Positions 17,391-26,579 of a stretch of 64,000 nt of DNA are shown here, piece after piece (position 1 is the stretch's first letter; every line of letters starts with the position of its first letter). Below the pieces are notes generated by a model. The model was not told the origin of the DNA and searched no databases. It saw only the letters and a list, made by a program, of their open reading frames with translations. Where the stretch lies: NCBI GenBank assembly GCA_001797675.1, contig MGQB01000023.1:230790-294789 (forward strand). The letters are read 5' to 3'. Made by a program: the position numbers and the translations under genes. This DNA comes from Deltaproteobacteria bacterium RBG_13_43_22 (GTDB taxonomy: Bacteria > Desulfobacterota > RBG-13-43-22).

Positions 17391-18533
17391 ATGGTACAAA
17401 ACGTCAAGGATTTTATTGAGGGTATGATGTCCGTCCAAGGAACTAAAATTGATTTTTCGGCTGACCGGAACAGGATTTTGAAAGAAATCCTGCCGGTCAT
17501 CCGCAAAAATTGTGACATTTCCAACGCCCATCACAGCGGGCTTTTCTCCTTATGTGGGCTTTTCCTTCGATTGAAAGACCACTACAATTGGGAACATAAA
17601 AATCCTCCCTGGAATCCCACCGATAAAGAGCAGCTTTTAACCTGGATAGATGGCAAAGAAACCTTGTGGCTGCATTGCCTTGATTCCAGCTATGAACCGA
17701 TCAGGATAAACGGCCATATCTTTGATTTTTTGAACAACCAGGCAGTCAATCAATATCTAATTCCGGCCGGGCTCTATTACGGTTCGGGTTACGGCCGGGG
17801 TTTGAAACCCACTTTTTTCTTGGGAACGGTTAAGGAAAAACGCCTGGTTGAAGGCTTTACCCTTATTATTCTGGAACAGGATTTGGCCTGTGATCTATCC
17901 CCGGCCCCGGCCCAGAGGCAAGGAAGGACCATCGTCATTCGACTGGACCCTTTACGTTTTTTCCTTTGGTCCAAAATTCAGGAAATGGATCAATTGGAGC
18001 GGGAAGGAACGGACCTGGCTCTTTATTATTACGGCTGGGATCCGGCTCTGCCTCCGGATAACCAATTGGAACCGATAGTCCAATCGGAACTGGAAACCAT
18101 TTTATTCCATGAATTGGGAGAGGCCAAGGACCGATCCTTTCCTCATGGCTTGTGGCGATCCCTGTTGGTCCATTTTCCCTTCAGCCGCATTGAACTATAT
18201 TTACGAACCTTGAAGGACCTTCTGGCCGATACCCATCCCGGAGGAACCTTGAATTATATCATTCGGGAGAAAAAAGCCGGATCCCTGGGTTTCTATCTTT
18301 CCAATTTGAAGGGCCTTCGCCATTCCCTGTTTCCGGAAATCATTCCGGCGATCAGAAAATTCAAATCTCAAAAAGACTGGACGGTTATTGAACAAGCTCG
18401 AAAAATAGGACGGAAAAGGCTTATCCTTCAAACCCTAAGGATCAGAGAATTGGCTGAAACCTATATCCCTCCCCGACCGGAAGAATTCTCCCGCTGTTTT
18501 GAACAGGAATTTTTCAAACCGTTTGGCCTATAG
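17391..18533 (+). CDS. Conserved hypothetical protein (380 aa)
   Basis: I do not recognise a characterised family. The protein is soluble, without signal peptide or membrane helices. Noticeable elements are HHSGLFSLCGLFLRLKDHYNWE near residue 47, an aromatic-rich LYYGSGYGRGLKP block near 128, LETILFHELGEAKDRSFPHG near 235, where His-Glu might suggest a metal site, and a Lys/Arg-rich C-terminal helix. The start ATG 17391 lacks a strong Shine-Dalgarno. It is divergent from znuA, with 44 bp between the two starts, so a shared regulatory region is possible. The length and codon use look like a normal native gene. Confidence 0.5.
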   Translation: MVQNVKDFIEGMMSVQGTKIDFSADRNRILKEILPVIRKNCDISNAHHSGLFSLCGLFLRLKDHYNWEHKNPPWNPTDKEQLLTWIDGKETLWLHCLDSSYEPIRINGHIFDFLNNQAVNQYLIPAGLYYGSGYGRGLKPTFFLGTVKEKRLVEGFTLIILEQDLACDLSPAPAQRQGRTIVIRLDPLRFFLWSKIQEMDQLEREGTDLALYYYGWDPALPPDNQLEPIVQSELETILFHELGEAKDRSFPHGLWRSLLVHFPFSRIELYLRTLKDLLADTHPGGTLNYIIREKKAGSLGFYLSNLKGLRHSLFPEIIPAIRKFKSQKDWTVIEQARKIGRKRLILQTLRIRELAETYIPPRPEEFSRCFEQEFFKPFGL

Positions 18534-18609
18534 CCGATCGAGAGCCTCCTGCTATTGCCTCAATCCACCCTCCCATAAGCTTGGGAACAACCTCATGTTG
18601 GACAACAGT

Positions 18610-19830
18610 CTATTGCCGCATCAAAGGCGGAGGAAACCAACTGGCGTCGACAACGTCGCTACGTCCTTCGTAGAGGCGAAGACCCAGCATGTATGGACCT
18701 GCGGGCGCGGGTATCCAGTTGGAGGGGTCGGCGGGCGGTCCGCCCCCGATGGTGATCGTAAGACCATCATCCGTACGGCGCAGGCCCGGGGTTCGATCTC
18801 CGAGACTATAGCGGTTAAGCGGGTTGTTATAGAAAAACATGTCGGGTTCGTAGACGGTGAAGGACCAGAAGGCGCTTGCCGGCGGCTCCTCTCCCGGCGG
18901 GAACCGCAGGGTTAGCGGGCGACTGCCGTCCAGCGGTTCCCCCTGATTGTCGCGGAGTGCCGAGTAACTACAATTTTCGACGCGATGGTGGCCGGCCAGG
19001 GTGAACTGGGCGCAGGCGGCGCGCCCTGCAACGTCGTTACCGAACTGGGTCCCCTTCGACCGGGTTCCCCAACCGTTTTTAAACCGGTCGGCACCGAAGC
19101 CGATGGCCCGGATACGTTCATAACCGAGGGTAACCCCCGCGGACAGGATTTCCGAATCCGCACCGCCTTCAAGCAGGGCCTTCTGCTCCGGGGTGAGTGG
19201 TGGATGCCAGGCTGCGGGCGGATCGGTTTTGAGGGCCTGACCAAGTTCATCGAAGAACAACGCCCCTGCTTTGTGCACCTCATTAGGCCGCCCCGGCGGC
19301 CTTTGGGTTGGCTCCAAAGGGTGGTTCGGCGGAGCGGTCACCATGATGCGTTCCTGTATAGTTCGGGCACGGTCGAGGTCGTTAGAGCCGTCCACCAGCG
19401 TTCTAACCAGGACCCACACTGTGGGCGTCCCTATAGCAATCCGATCGGCTTGGCTGGTGTGGTCATGTTCAACACTCGGATCGTAGGTGAGCCGAACCGA
19501 TGTTCCATATACGCCGTACTGACGCCGGCTGACGTAGGTCACATGCGTGAAGGCATCGAGCATCATCACCGACCAATACCGTTCGGGATGATCCATCGGC
19601 GGAATATCCAGTTGCAGGTCGCCGATACGTAGATCGAACCAGCCCGTCGAATAGAGGGTGTCGTTATTCGGAGCGACTACGGTACGATCACGAGCCGTCG
19701 ACAGCTCCGAACGGTGTCTCAGGATCCCCGGGCCGCCCCGGCTGCAGTGCAGGGCACGAGTCCGATGCATCACTACAAGCGGGAGCCCCCACACATACAG
19801 GTCGGCAGCAAGTTCAATCGTGGAATCCAT
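18610..19830 (-). CDS. DUF1254 / DUF1214 domain protein, likely transferred
   Basis: A 406-residue protein with an N-terminal DUF1254 domain (AADLYVWGLPLVVMHRT, VAPNNDTLYSTGWFDLR, ERYWSVMMLDAFTHVTYVS) and a C-terminal DUF1214 domain (FWSFTVYEPDMFFYNNPLNRYSLGDRT, residues about 320-350 on). Such proteins are widespread, often in aerobes, with no settled function. No signal peptide is visible here, although many relatives are secreted. The gene is clearly GC-richer than its neighbours (hand counts of two 60-base lines gave 68% and 57%, against 48% in the adjacent gene), suggesting recent transfer. It is convergent with the 380-aa gene. Confidence 0.75.
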   Translation of the reverse strand: MDSTIELAADLYVWGLPLVVMHRTRALHCSRGGPGILRHRSELSTARDRTVVAPNNDTLYSTGWFDLRIGDLQLDIPPMDHPERYWSVMMLDAFTHVTYVSRRQYGVYGTSVRLTYDPSVEHDHTSQADRIAIGTPTVWVLVRTLVDGSNDLDRARTIQERIMVTAPPNHPLEPTQRPPGRPNEVHKAGALFFDELGQALKTDPPAAWHPPLTPEQKALLEGGADSEILSAGVTLGYERIRAIGFGADRFKNGWGTRSKGTQFGNDVAGRAACAQFTLAGHHRVENCSYSALRDNQGEPLDGSRPLTLRFPPGEEPPASAFWSFTVYEPDMFFYNNPLNRYSLGDRTPGLRRTDDGLTITIGGGPPADPSNWIPAPAGPYMLGLRLYEGRSDVVDASWFPPPLMRQ

Positions 19831-19900
19831 ATCGTTGTCCCTTCGAATAAATCGTTATTATTCAGGTTTAGGGTTCATGAAATAGAAAGCCGATTTACCG

Positions 19901-20278
19901 TTATCCCGTTCTCTTTCTTTTATGATATCCCCGCTCACCATAAGGTTGAAATTTTTCTATCCACATGGCTTCAAGAACGGCTAAATCCATGGTGTAATCG
20001 TATTGAGGATCTTCTTTGGGTTCAAGATTATCCAGGACATCGAAAGAAAAATTTTCCTCCCCAAAACGGGTGTACTCTTTCTGCAGCGCCCTATTCATGT
20101 GAGAACCTTGCTTAAGCTGAAATCGATGGCTGTTGAATTTCCCGGGCAGGTTCTTGCTGCTACCGATAAACACCTTTCCATTAACCCGGTTCTTGATTTG
20201 GTAAACCCCCATAGGCGTAACGGTCTGTTTGTATTGTTCCTTTAATTTTTTTTTATCCGTTTTCATATCAGCCGCCAA
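19901..20278 (-). CDS. GIY-YIG nuclease domain protein
   Basis: A 125-residue protein with a GIY-YIG-like core: GVYQIKNRVNGKVFIGSSKNL (residues about 24-44) carries the GVY and FIG versions of the two tyrosine-glycine motifs, followed by FNSHRFQLKQGSHMNRALQK with the usual His/Arg positions and FEVLDNLE-type strand (here FSFDVLDNLE). The start is TTG 20278 or ATG 20266. Stand-alone GIY-YIG proteins of this size are predicted structure-specific or mobile-element nucleases. It lies next to the GC-rich DUF1254 gene and may have arrived with it. Confidence 0.65.
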   Translation of the reverse strand: MAADMKTDKKKLKEQYKQTVTPMGVYQIKNRVNGKVFIGSSKNLPGKFNSHRFQLKQGSHMNRALQKEYTRFGEENFSFDVLDNLEPKEDPQYDYTMDLAVLEAMWIEKFQPYGERGYHKRKRTG

Positions 20279-20383
20279 AAAGGCGCTTCCCTTTCCTTAA
20301 ATCTTTTCCTTTGTTTCACGGACTTCTTCTGTCTTCCTATGATTATATTCCTGTTTTTATCCCCTTTTTACCCTATTTTCTCC

Positions 20384-20412
20384 TTGACTCTCCTTCCCGC
20401 TCTATCTATACT
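20384..20412 (+). promoter_or_regulatory. Sigma-70-type promoter for the AOR gene
   Basis: TTGACT (20384-20389), a 17-base spacer and TATACT (20407-20412), about 40 bp before the start codon. Confidence 0.6.
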
Positions 20413-20453
20413 CGCCCCATCCAATTATAGAATTTTATCAAAAAAGGAGCTTC

Positions 20454-22649
20454 TTGTCAAAAATGATGCATTATACAAAATCTCACCTTGATCACGGTTA
20501 TGCCAATCAAACACTGGCCATTGATATAGGTACAGGCGACATCCGGATTCATAAACTCGACCCGAAAATAAGGGACTTTTTTATTGGAGGCCGAGGCCTG
20601 GGTTTGTATTTCCTTTACCGACGCATAACCTCAAAAACTTCAGCCTATGATCCGGAAAACCCTTTGATCCTGTCTCCCGGGCCCTTGGGAGGCATTCCTC
20701 AGTTCCCCGGCACCAGCAAGTGTATGGCCATATCCCTATCACCTATCACCCATATACCCGGCGTTTCCAATTTCGGAGGTCATTTCGGAGCCTACCTCAA
20801 ATACGCCGGATTCGACGCCCTGGAACTAATCGGAAAAGCTCCAGAAGACCGTATTATTATTATAGACGGTTTTAAAAGTGAGATCTATCTGTCCCAGGCA
20901 CCGGCCATTGATCAGGTTTTTGATTTGGAAAAGAACCTGGTCGACGAGTTCACCGGCCAGGGCTATGCCAAAAAAGATATCGTCTTCATTTCCACCGGCA
21001 TCGGGGCCGTTAACACGACCTATGGATGTATCAACAGTCATTATTATGATCCCACCAAACCGATGGATGGAACCAGGGGCATCTTTCGAACCAAGCAGGC
21101 CGGCCGGACCGGTCTGGGTTCGGTGATGATGGATAAGCATATCCGGGCTGTCGTGGTCCTGGCTGAATATCCCCACGGTGAAAACCCCTATGGCGCCCAT
21201 GACTGGGACCGGGTAAAAAAAGCCGGCGCCCGGCTCCATAAAGTCGTCAAGGAGGTCGATCCGAATTCCCTGCAGATGTCCCGCAAGGGTTCTGCCGGCC
21301 TGATCTCGTTTATGAACCAGGAAGCCTATCAGTCCCTGCCGGTGAAAAATTACCAGCTTGGTTCCGACCCTCGGGCCGGACAGATATGCGGCACAGCCTA
21401 TGCGGAGCGATTGTTCGAACATCGCGGTATGGATGGATGTTTTCCGGGATGTAATCTGAGATGCACCAAGGGAGGCTGTGTGACCCTGACTACGGGCCTT
21501 CGAAGAGAACGGGTCTGGGTGGACGGCCCGGAGTATGAAACCGCCGCCGGATTCGGTTCCAATCTCGGCATGTGGAATCCCGAGTTCATCATGGAAGCCA
21601 ACTGGCACTGTGACAACTACGGCATGGATACCATCACCGTGGCCGTTATTATGGCCTTGATCATGGAATGTTTTCAGAGGGAATATCTGACCGGAGAGGA
21701 TACGGACGGATTCAAGCTGAACTGGGGTGATGAAAAGGCGGCGCTGGCTTTTATCCATCAAATTGCCCTCAGGGAAACTGAATTGGCCGAAACGGCCGGC
21801 CGGGGAATGCTGGAGTTGATCAACTGGATAGCCGATAAATATTCCCAAAGGACCGGAAAACCGGCACCGATCAAAGAGCTGGAACGATTTGCCATGCATA
21901 CCAAAGGGCTTCCCTTCTCGCTTTACCGCACCCACCGGTCTCTGTCCATGCAGGGGTCTTACGCGGCGGTCAGCGATATCGGTGCCCATCATGCGGCCGC
22001 CTGGCTCATCAAGGCGGACTTGCTTGGCGCCTTTCCCACTTTTGAGGCCAAGGCCAAAGCCTTGATAACCTATCCCCGGGTCCGCCTGGGAAACGACAAC
22101 CTGGGTCTGTGCAAGCTCCCCTGGGTGGACGTCTTCAATCCGGAATCCGAAAAGACCAAGGATGGAGATAAATACATCAATCCCGCCTCCCAGGAAATCT
22201 ATGCTGAATTCTATAACGGCATGCTGGGTACGGAAATGACCTGGGAAAAGATCTTCGAGCAGACGGATCGGGATATCAATCTCCAGCGGACCATGAACGT
22301 CTTGGTCTATGGAAAAACCACCGGGGAACACGATTGGATACCCGACCGGGCCATAGGACCGACCGATGATCAAATCTATTCAGCGGAAATGGATTATAAT
22401 GACCAGGAAGTGAGCCGGATTTTGGGGAAGCCCATCCCGGACATCTCGGTCATGAATATTGCTGAAAAACGGGGAACCCTGATGAACTTCCGAAAAGAGC
22501 AGTTGCGCAAGTTGATTCAGATCTACTATCAGGAACGGGGCTGGAACGATTTGGGAATCCCAACGATCGACACCTTAAAAAAGATCGGATTATGGAATTT
22601 TCTGAATGAGGAAACCAAAACAAAAATCACCGGGTTATTGGACACATAA
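20454..22649 (+). CDS. Aldehyde:ferredoxin oxidoreductase family protein (tungsten type)
   Basis: A 731-residue AOR-family enzyme, longer than the usual ~600-650. The N-terminal AOR domain has IDIGTGDIRIHKL, FIGGRGLGLYFLYRRI, NPLILSPGPLGG and TSKCMAISLSPITH. The 4Fe-4S cysteines appear in DGCFPGCNLRC (near residue 325) and the fourth probably in NLGLCKLPW near 550; the first spacing is C-x3-C rather than the common C-x2-C. It should hold a tungsten-pterin cofactor and oxidise an aldehyde or reduce an acid, or act like BamB-type relatives on aromatic acyl-CoA. It stands alone; no ferredoxin gene is adjacent. The start is TTG 20454 (GGAG four bases upstream) or ATG 20463. Confidence 0.85.
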   Translation: MSKMMHYTKSHLDHGYANQTLAIDIGTGDIRIHKLDPKIRDFFIGGRGLGLYFLYRRITSKTSAYDPENPLILSPGPLGGIPQFPGTSKCMAISLSPITHIPGVSNFGGHFGAYLKYAGFDALELIGKAPEDRIIIIDGFKSEIYLSQAPAIDQVFDLEKNLVDEFTGQGYAKKDIVFISTGIGAVNTTYGCINSHYYDPTKPMDGTRGIFRTKQAGRTGLGSVMMDKHIRAVVVLAEYPHGENPYGAHDWDRVKKAGARLHKVVKEVDPNSLQMSRKGSAGLISFMNQEAYQSLPVKNYQLGSDPRAGQICGTAYAERLFEHRGMDGCFPGCNLRCTKGGCVTLTTGLRRERVWVDGPEYETAAGFGSNLGMWNPEFIMEANWHCDNYGMDTITVAVIMALIMECFQREYLTGEDTDGFKLNWGDEKAALAFIHQIALRETELAETAGRGMLELINWIADKYSQRTGKPAPIKELERFAMHTKGLPFSLYRTHRSLSMQGSYAAVSDIGAHHAAAWLIKADLLGAFPTFEAKAKALITYPRVRLGNDNLGLCKLPWVDVFNPESEKTKDGDKYINPASQEIYAEFYNGMLGTEMTWEKIFEQTDRDINLQRTMNVLVYGKTTGEHDWIPDRAIGPTDDQIYSAEMDYNDQEVSRILGKPIPDISVMNIAEKRGTLMNFRKEQLRKLIQIYYQERGWNDLGIPTIDTLKKIGLWNFLNEETKTKITGLLDT

Positions 22650-22752
22650 AGAGTCTTCCAACCAAGCGTTCCGAGTAAGAAGATAAAAACTCCTATCTCA
22701 AATATTTTTTCCGGTTTTGTTAACCAACCAATTTGGTGAATCCCCTGTTTGG

Positions 22753-22781
22753 GGCTTCCAGCCAATCAATGGCTGGAAGCC
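22753..22781. repeat. Perfect 12-bp stem-loop downstream of AOR
   Basis: GGCTTCCAGCCA (22753-22764), loop ATCAA, TGGCTGGAAGCC (22770-22781). No T-run follows on either strand. It lies between the convergent AOR and phosphatase genes and may be an RNA 3' stability structure or a protein-binding site. The rest of 22650-22875 shows nothing else clear. Confidence 0.65.
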
Positions 22782-22875
22782 TCAATGAGTTGTTCCCACC
22801 CCTTTAAAATTTTCAGAGAAAAAAACACAACACCAGAAGTTTTTAATAATCGCCGGCAAAGTTTTGGTTGGCCGG

Positions 22876-23730
22876 CTACGGGGCTATGGGAGGCTGAAGG
22901 GCCATCGCCGTGGCTTCCGCCTCGCAATCCCGAATCGGTTTGAGACCTTTAGCGCGGACGGCCGCCAGTTCGGCCTTGGCGGCCTCGAGATCGGCGCGGA
23001 AGGCCGGATCGGCATGCAATCTGGCGACTGTACTCGCTCCCATAAATCGCCCTTCTATTACGTCGCTCTGCCAATGGACACCGCAAACCACCCGGCTTTC
23101 ACTGAAAGCCCGGCCCCTGGCCAGTATTGCATTGGTATTTTCCGGGTCGATCTCACTTAGGATGAGGGCCCAGGCCCAGCCCAGTGAAGAATGGCCGGAA
23201 GGATAGGAGCCGTCCGTCATCAATTTTTTTTCTTCATCAGGGGTACAGCTTGCCTCCTTGTTCACCACAAAAGGTCGAGTTCGTTTATAATGGTTCTTGG
23301 CTGTGTAGGTGGAAAGTCCTGCGTCGGTGAGAGTTCGACGTAACAGCATATAGAGATGAGGCGTTTCCTTCTCGGTGATCGGGGCCTTGATGGCACAGGA
23401 AAAAGTTCCGGCAGCTTCCGGAAACTTCAGCTCTGCATCTTGAGTTGCCAGCTCCCAGCGTGGCGTGCCGCGAAAGGCGCGGGTTTTACGGTAAGTTTCC
23501 TCATCCAGTACCAACGCAGTGGAGCCTGTTGCCGGTGGTTGGGGAATCAAGGTCAGGCTGTTGGGGAGTGCTTTGGGTGGCAGATAACCTACCAGGAGGC
23601 CCGGACGAATCTCAGGAACGGCAGCCGGCTGGCTCGGGGTTTGGACACCCGCACAACCGGCTAAAATTAAGATACACGCCATGACAACCAAAGTCCACCA
23701 AGGTGACGTATTCCGCTTTAAACTTTTCAT
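22876..23730 (-). CDS. Class A acid phosphatase (PAP2 family) lipoprotein
   Basis: A 284-residue exported phosphatase. A lipoprotein signal ends in LILAGC (Cys about residue 26). The phosphatase signature is complete: K-x6-RP in KNHYKRTRPF, PSGH in GSYPSGHSSLGWA, and SRVVCGVHWQSD with the catalytic His. This is the layout of bacterial non-specific class A acid phosphatases (PhoN type), acting outside the cytoplasmic membrane to release phosphate from organic esters. The start ATG 23730 has AAAGGAG upstream. Convergent with AOR. Confidence 0.85.
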   Translation of the reverse strand: MKSLKRNTSPWWTLVVMACILILAGCAGVQTPSQPAAVPEIRPGLLVGYLPPKALPNSLTLIPQPPATGSTALVLDEETYRKTRAFRGTPRWELATQDAELKFPEAAGTFSCAIKAPITEKETPHLYMLLRRTLTDAGLSTYTAKNHYKRTRPFVVNKEASCTPDEEKKLMTDGSYPSGHSSLGWAWALILSEIDPENTNAILARGRAFSESRVVCGVHWQSDVIEGRFMGASTVARLHADPAFRADLEAAKAELAAVRAKGLKPIRDCEAEATAMALQPPIAP

Positions 23731-24095
23731 AAAAATTAACTCCTTTCATTAATAAAGATGATTTTTTTACCATAAAAACAGGGGTTTTTATTTTTACCTC
23801 ATCCCAGGCCGAAGAAAATTAAAGAATTTTTTATAATTAACATGGCATGATAATCAATTAATATCAAATTTGCCACATTTTCATCCACTTCTCTAACTAT
23901 TTTTTAACTGGCCTTACTCGATTTTATCCTGAAATTTCTTACCCTCTATTGACACAATCAAACATCTGATTTATTTTTAACAACCAGACTGTAATAGGTT
24001 AATAACGGCGATTGATCGGTAATGCCAATAATTATTTGTAATCATGAATCATTTTTAAGAACAGGTTAAAGGGGTGTTTTAGCGAGAGGTGTGTT
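23731..24095. other. AT-rich divergent intergenic region with candidate promoter
   Basis: 365 bp separating the phosphatase and the histidine kinase. On the plus strand TTGACA (23949-23954), 17 bp and TATTTT (23972-23977) make a plausible promoter for the kinase, leaving a leader of about 110 bases. Nothing else recognisable was seen. Confidence 0.45.
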
Positions 24096-26096
24096 TTGGA
24101 AAAGGGAAAAATGACCAACGAGGAGCTTCTTAAAGAGCTGGCCGATATGGAAGACCGTTTTGGCGAATTGGAGGCCGCTCATAAAACCTTGCAAGAGAGC
24201 GAAGAACGGTATCGGAATTTCATCGAAAATGTCCAAGAGTCCTGTTTCGAGACTGATTTAGCAGGTAAATTCACCTTCATAAACGATTCGATGGTTCGGG
24301 GCACTGGTTTTTCCAAAGAACAAATCCTGGGCCGTGTCGCTTTTGGTAGGATGGATCCGGAGGAAAGGGAGAAAATTATACGCGCCTATAACGAACTTTT
24401 TCGTACGGGGAAACCTATTACTCTTTTCAGCTATAGATATATAAATAGTAAGGGAGAGGTCAGGGAGGTTGAAAACTCGGGGTCTCTGATCCGGGATGCT
24501 GAAGGAAAACCGATCGGATTTCGAGGAGTCTCACGGGACGTAACGGATAGGATAAAAAGAGAAGAGGAATTGGAACGCTATCGGGAGTTCTTTGAGAATA
24601 TAGAGGATTCCATTTTTGAAATGGATCTTCAGGGAAGATTTACCTTTTTCAATGAAGCCACCTGCCGCAATACCGAATACAGTCCGGATGAATTGAGAAA
24701 TTTTGATCAGAGGAAGTGGTATGAAACCAAAGAAGACGAAGAGCGCGTCTTTAAAATATTCAACGAACTTTACCGCACCGGCGAAAAAAAGAAAGTTTAT
24801 GAAATTAGTGTGCTTACCAAAAGTGGGAAAAAAATATATTTTGATAATTCCATATCGCTGGTCCGCGACGCCGCGGGCAACCCTATAGGTTTCCGTTGTA
24901 TTTCCAGGGACATTACCGAACGAAAAAAATTGGAACAGGAACAGGAGAGATTAAAAGAACAGCTGATCCAGTCTGAAAAACTGGAGGCCCTTGGAACCCT
25001 GGCAGGGGGGATCGCTCACGATTTCAATAACCTGCTTATGGGGATTCAAGGTTATACCTCTTTGATGTTGCTGGACCTCGATTCGACCCATCCCAACTAT
25101 GACAAGTTGAAAGCCATTGAGGAGCAGGTAAAGAGCGGCGCCGATTTGACCAGACAACTGTTGGGTTATGCCCAGGGTGGTCGGTATGTGGTCACCAACA
25201 CCGATCTAAATGAATTAGTAGCCAACAGCATCTCGATGTTCGCCCGGTTTAAAAAGGAAATTCGGGTCCATCAGAAATATGAGCCGTCCCTTTGGAAAGT
25301 GAAGGTGGATCGTGGTCAGATGGAACAGGTATTTTTGAATCTGTATATTAACGCCTGGCAGGCCATGCCCGGCGGAGGGGCCTTGTATCTGGAGACCAAT
25401 AACATCGTACTGGATGAAGACTATGTAAAATCCCATGACATGACTCCCGGTAATTATGTAAAAATATCGGTAACGGACACCGGCATAGGGATGGACGAGA
25501 AAACCAGGCAGCGGATTTTTGAGCCCTTTTTTACCACCAGGGAGATGGGGAGAGGTGCCGGACTCGGATTGGCGACGGTCTACGGGATCATTAGAGGACA
25601 CAAAGGGACTATTAATGTGTATAGTGAGAAAGGACATGGCTCCACCTTCAACATCTACCTGCCCGCGGTTGAACAGGAAGAAATAAAACCGGATTCGCCC
25701 ATATCCAAGATACAAAAAAAATCCGGTGCGATCCTTCTTGTAGACGACGACCAGATGATACGCGATGTGACAACTGCATTATTGACCCGGTTGGGCTACC
25801 AGGTTATTACGGCTCAAAGCGGTGAGGAGGCCTTGATCTTATACCGCTCCAATCGCGAACGGATCGACTTAGCGATCGTGGACATGATCATGCCCGAGAT
25901 GGGAGGCGGTGAGGTTATCGATAAGCTAAGGAGTATCAATCCAGAGGCCAGGGTGATTCTTTCCAGTGGCTACAGCCTGAACGGGGACGCCAAGGACATC
26001 ATGGACCGGGGCGGCGCACAGGCCTTCATCCAGAAACCTTTCCAAATTCAGGAGCTGGATGAAAAGATTAAAGAAGCATTAAACGTAACCCTTTGA
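24096..26096 (+). CDS. PAS-PAS hybrid sensor histidine kinase with receiver domain
   Basis: A 666-residue cytosolic kinase without membrane helices. A short coiled coil (residues 1-35) precedes two PAS domains (about 36-155 and 160-277). The dimerisation/phosphoacceptor region has GTLAGGIAHDFNNLL with His308. The ATPase domain shows Asn419 (N box), DTGIGMDEKT (461-470), the F box EPFFTT and GAGLGLATVYGI. A C-terminal receiver domain has VDDD (549-552) and the phosphoacceptor Asp596 in IVDMIMPEMGG. It belongs to the HDFNN-type hybrid kinases common in Desulfobacterota. The start is TTG 24096 or ATG 24111. No partner regulator is adjacent. Confidence 0.9.
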   Translation: MEKGKMTNEELLKELADMEDRFGELEAAHKTLQESEERYRNFIENVQESCFETDLAGKFTFINDSMVRGTGFSKEQILGRVAFGRMDPEEREKIIRAYNELFRTGKPITLFSYRYINSKGEVREVENSGSLIRDAEGKPIGFRGVSRDVTDRIKREEELERYREFFENIEDSIFEMDLQGRFTFFNEATCRNTEYSPDELRNFDQRKWYETKEDEERVFKIFNELYRTGEKKKVYEISVLTKSGKKIYFDNSISLVRDAAGNPIGFRCISRDITERKKLEQEQERLKEQLIQSEKLEALGTLAGGIAHDFNNLLMGIQGYTSLMLLDLDSTHPNYDKLKAIEEQVKSGADLTRQLLGYAQGGRYVVTNTDLNELVANSISMFARFKKEIRVHQKYEPSLWKVKVDRGQMEQVFLNLYINAWQAMPGGGALYLETNNIVLDEDYVKSHDMTPGNYVKISVTDTGIGMDEKTRQRIFEPFFTTREMGRGAGLGLATVYGIIRGHKGTINVYSEKGHGSTFNIYLPAVEQEEIKPDSPISKIQKKSGAILLVDDDQMIRDVTTALLTRLGYQVITAQSGEEALILYRSNRERIDLAIVDMIMPEMGGGEVIDKLRSINPEARVILSSGYSLNGDAKDIMDRGGAQAFIQKPFQIQELDEKIKEALNVTL

Positions 26097-26579
26097 TCAT
26101 ATCACTCACAAACAAACCCTTGGGTCCTTTTTAATAAATCAAGAAAGACCCATTTGGAATGCCTTCGGGTAAACCAGGGCCCCCCACCTTATTTCTTCCA
26201 TTACATAAAAATACCGGATTTGTTTTGTGACGCCGAAAACAGATTCCCCCACTTCTTGACAATCGCCTACAACCAACATATACTCACGGTGCAATTCTGA
26301 TAAGATCCCCGATGTTGCAAAAGTTTCGGAAGCTGCAGATCCGAGGCGTCCAAGGCAAAGCCGTATACGTATACTGCGAGCCTGGACAATCCCGCCATCG
26401 GCGGGACAGTCTCCCAAACTTTCCCGAAGGGTAAGAATTGATCAAAATTTTTAATAAAATTTAACTTCATCTGAAGTGACTTTTATTATCTGCACTGAAA
26501 TAATTAGAATGGCTTGTTTTTATTAATAAAAACTTCAGCATTGATCAATTTTTATGCAACTTCGAGGGAGAGATACATC
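26097..26579. other. Intergenic region upstream of kinase copy 1, with palindromes
   Basis: 483 bp with no convincing gene. It contains a palindromic TATACGTATA (about 26364-26373) and a 7-bp-arm hairpin TCCCGCC-ATC-GGCGGGA at 26390-26406. The last 120 bp are AT-rich and hold the ribosome-binding GAGGGAGAG before ATG 26580. Confidence 0.5.

Noticed and set aside
20826..22373. Long open frame (515 codons) on the minus strand across the AOR gene
   Set aside because: It lies fully antisense to a strongly recognised AOR coding sequence, and its translation has no family features; it follows from codon bias.
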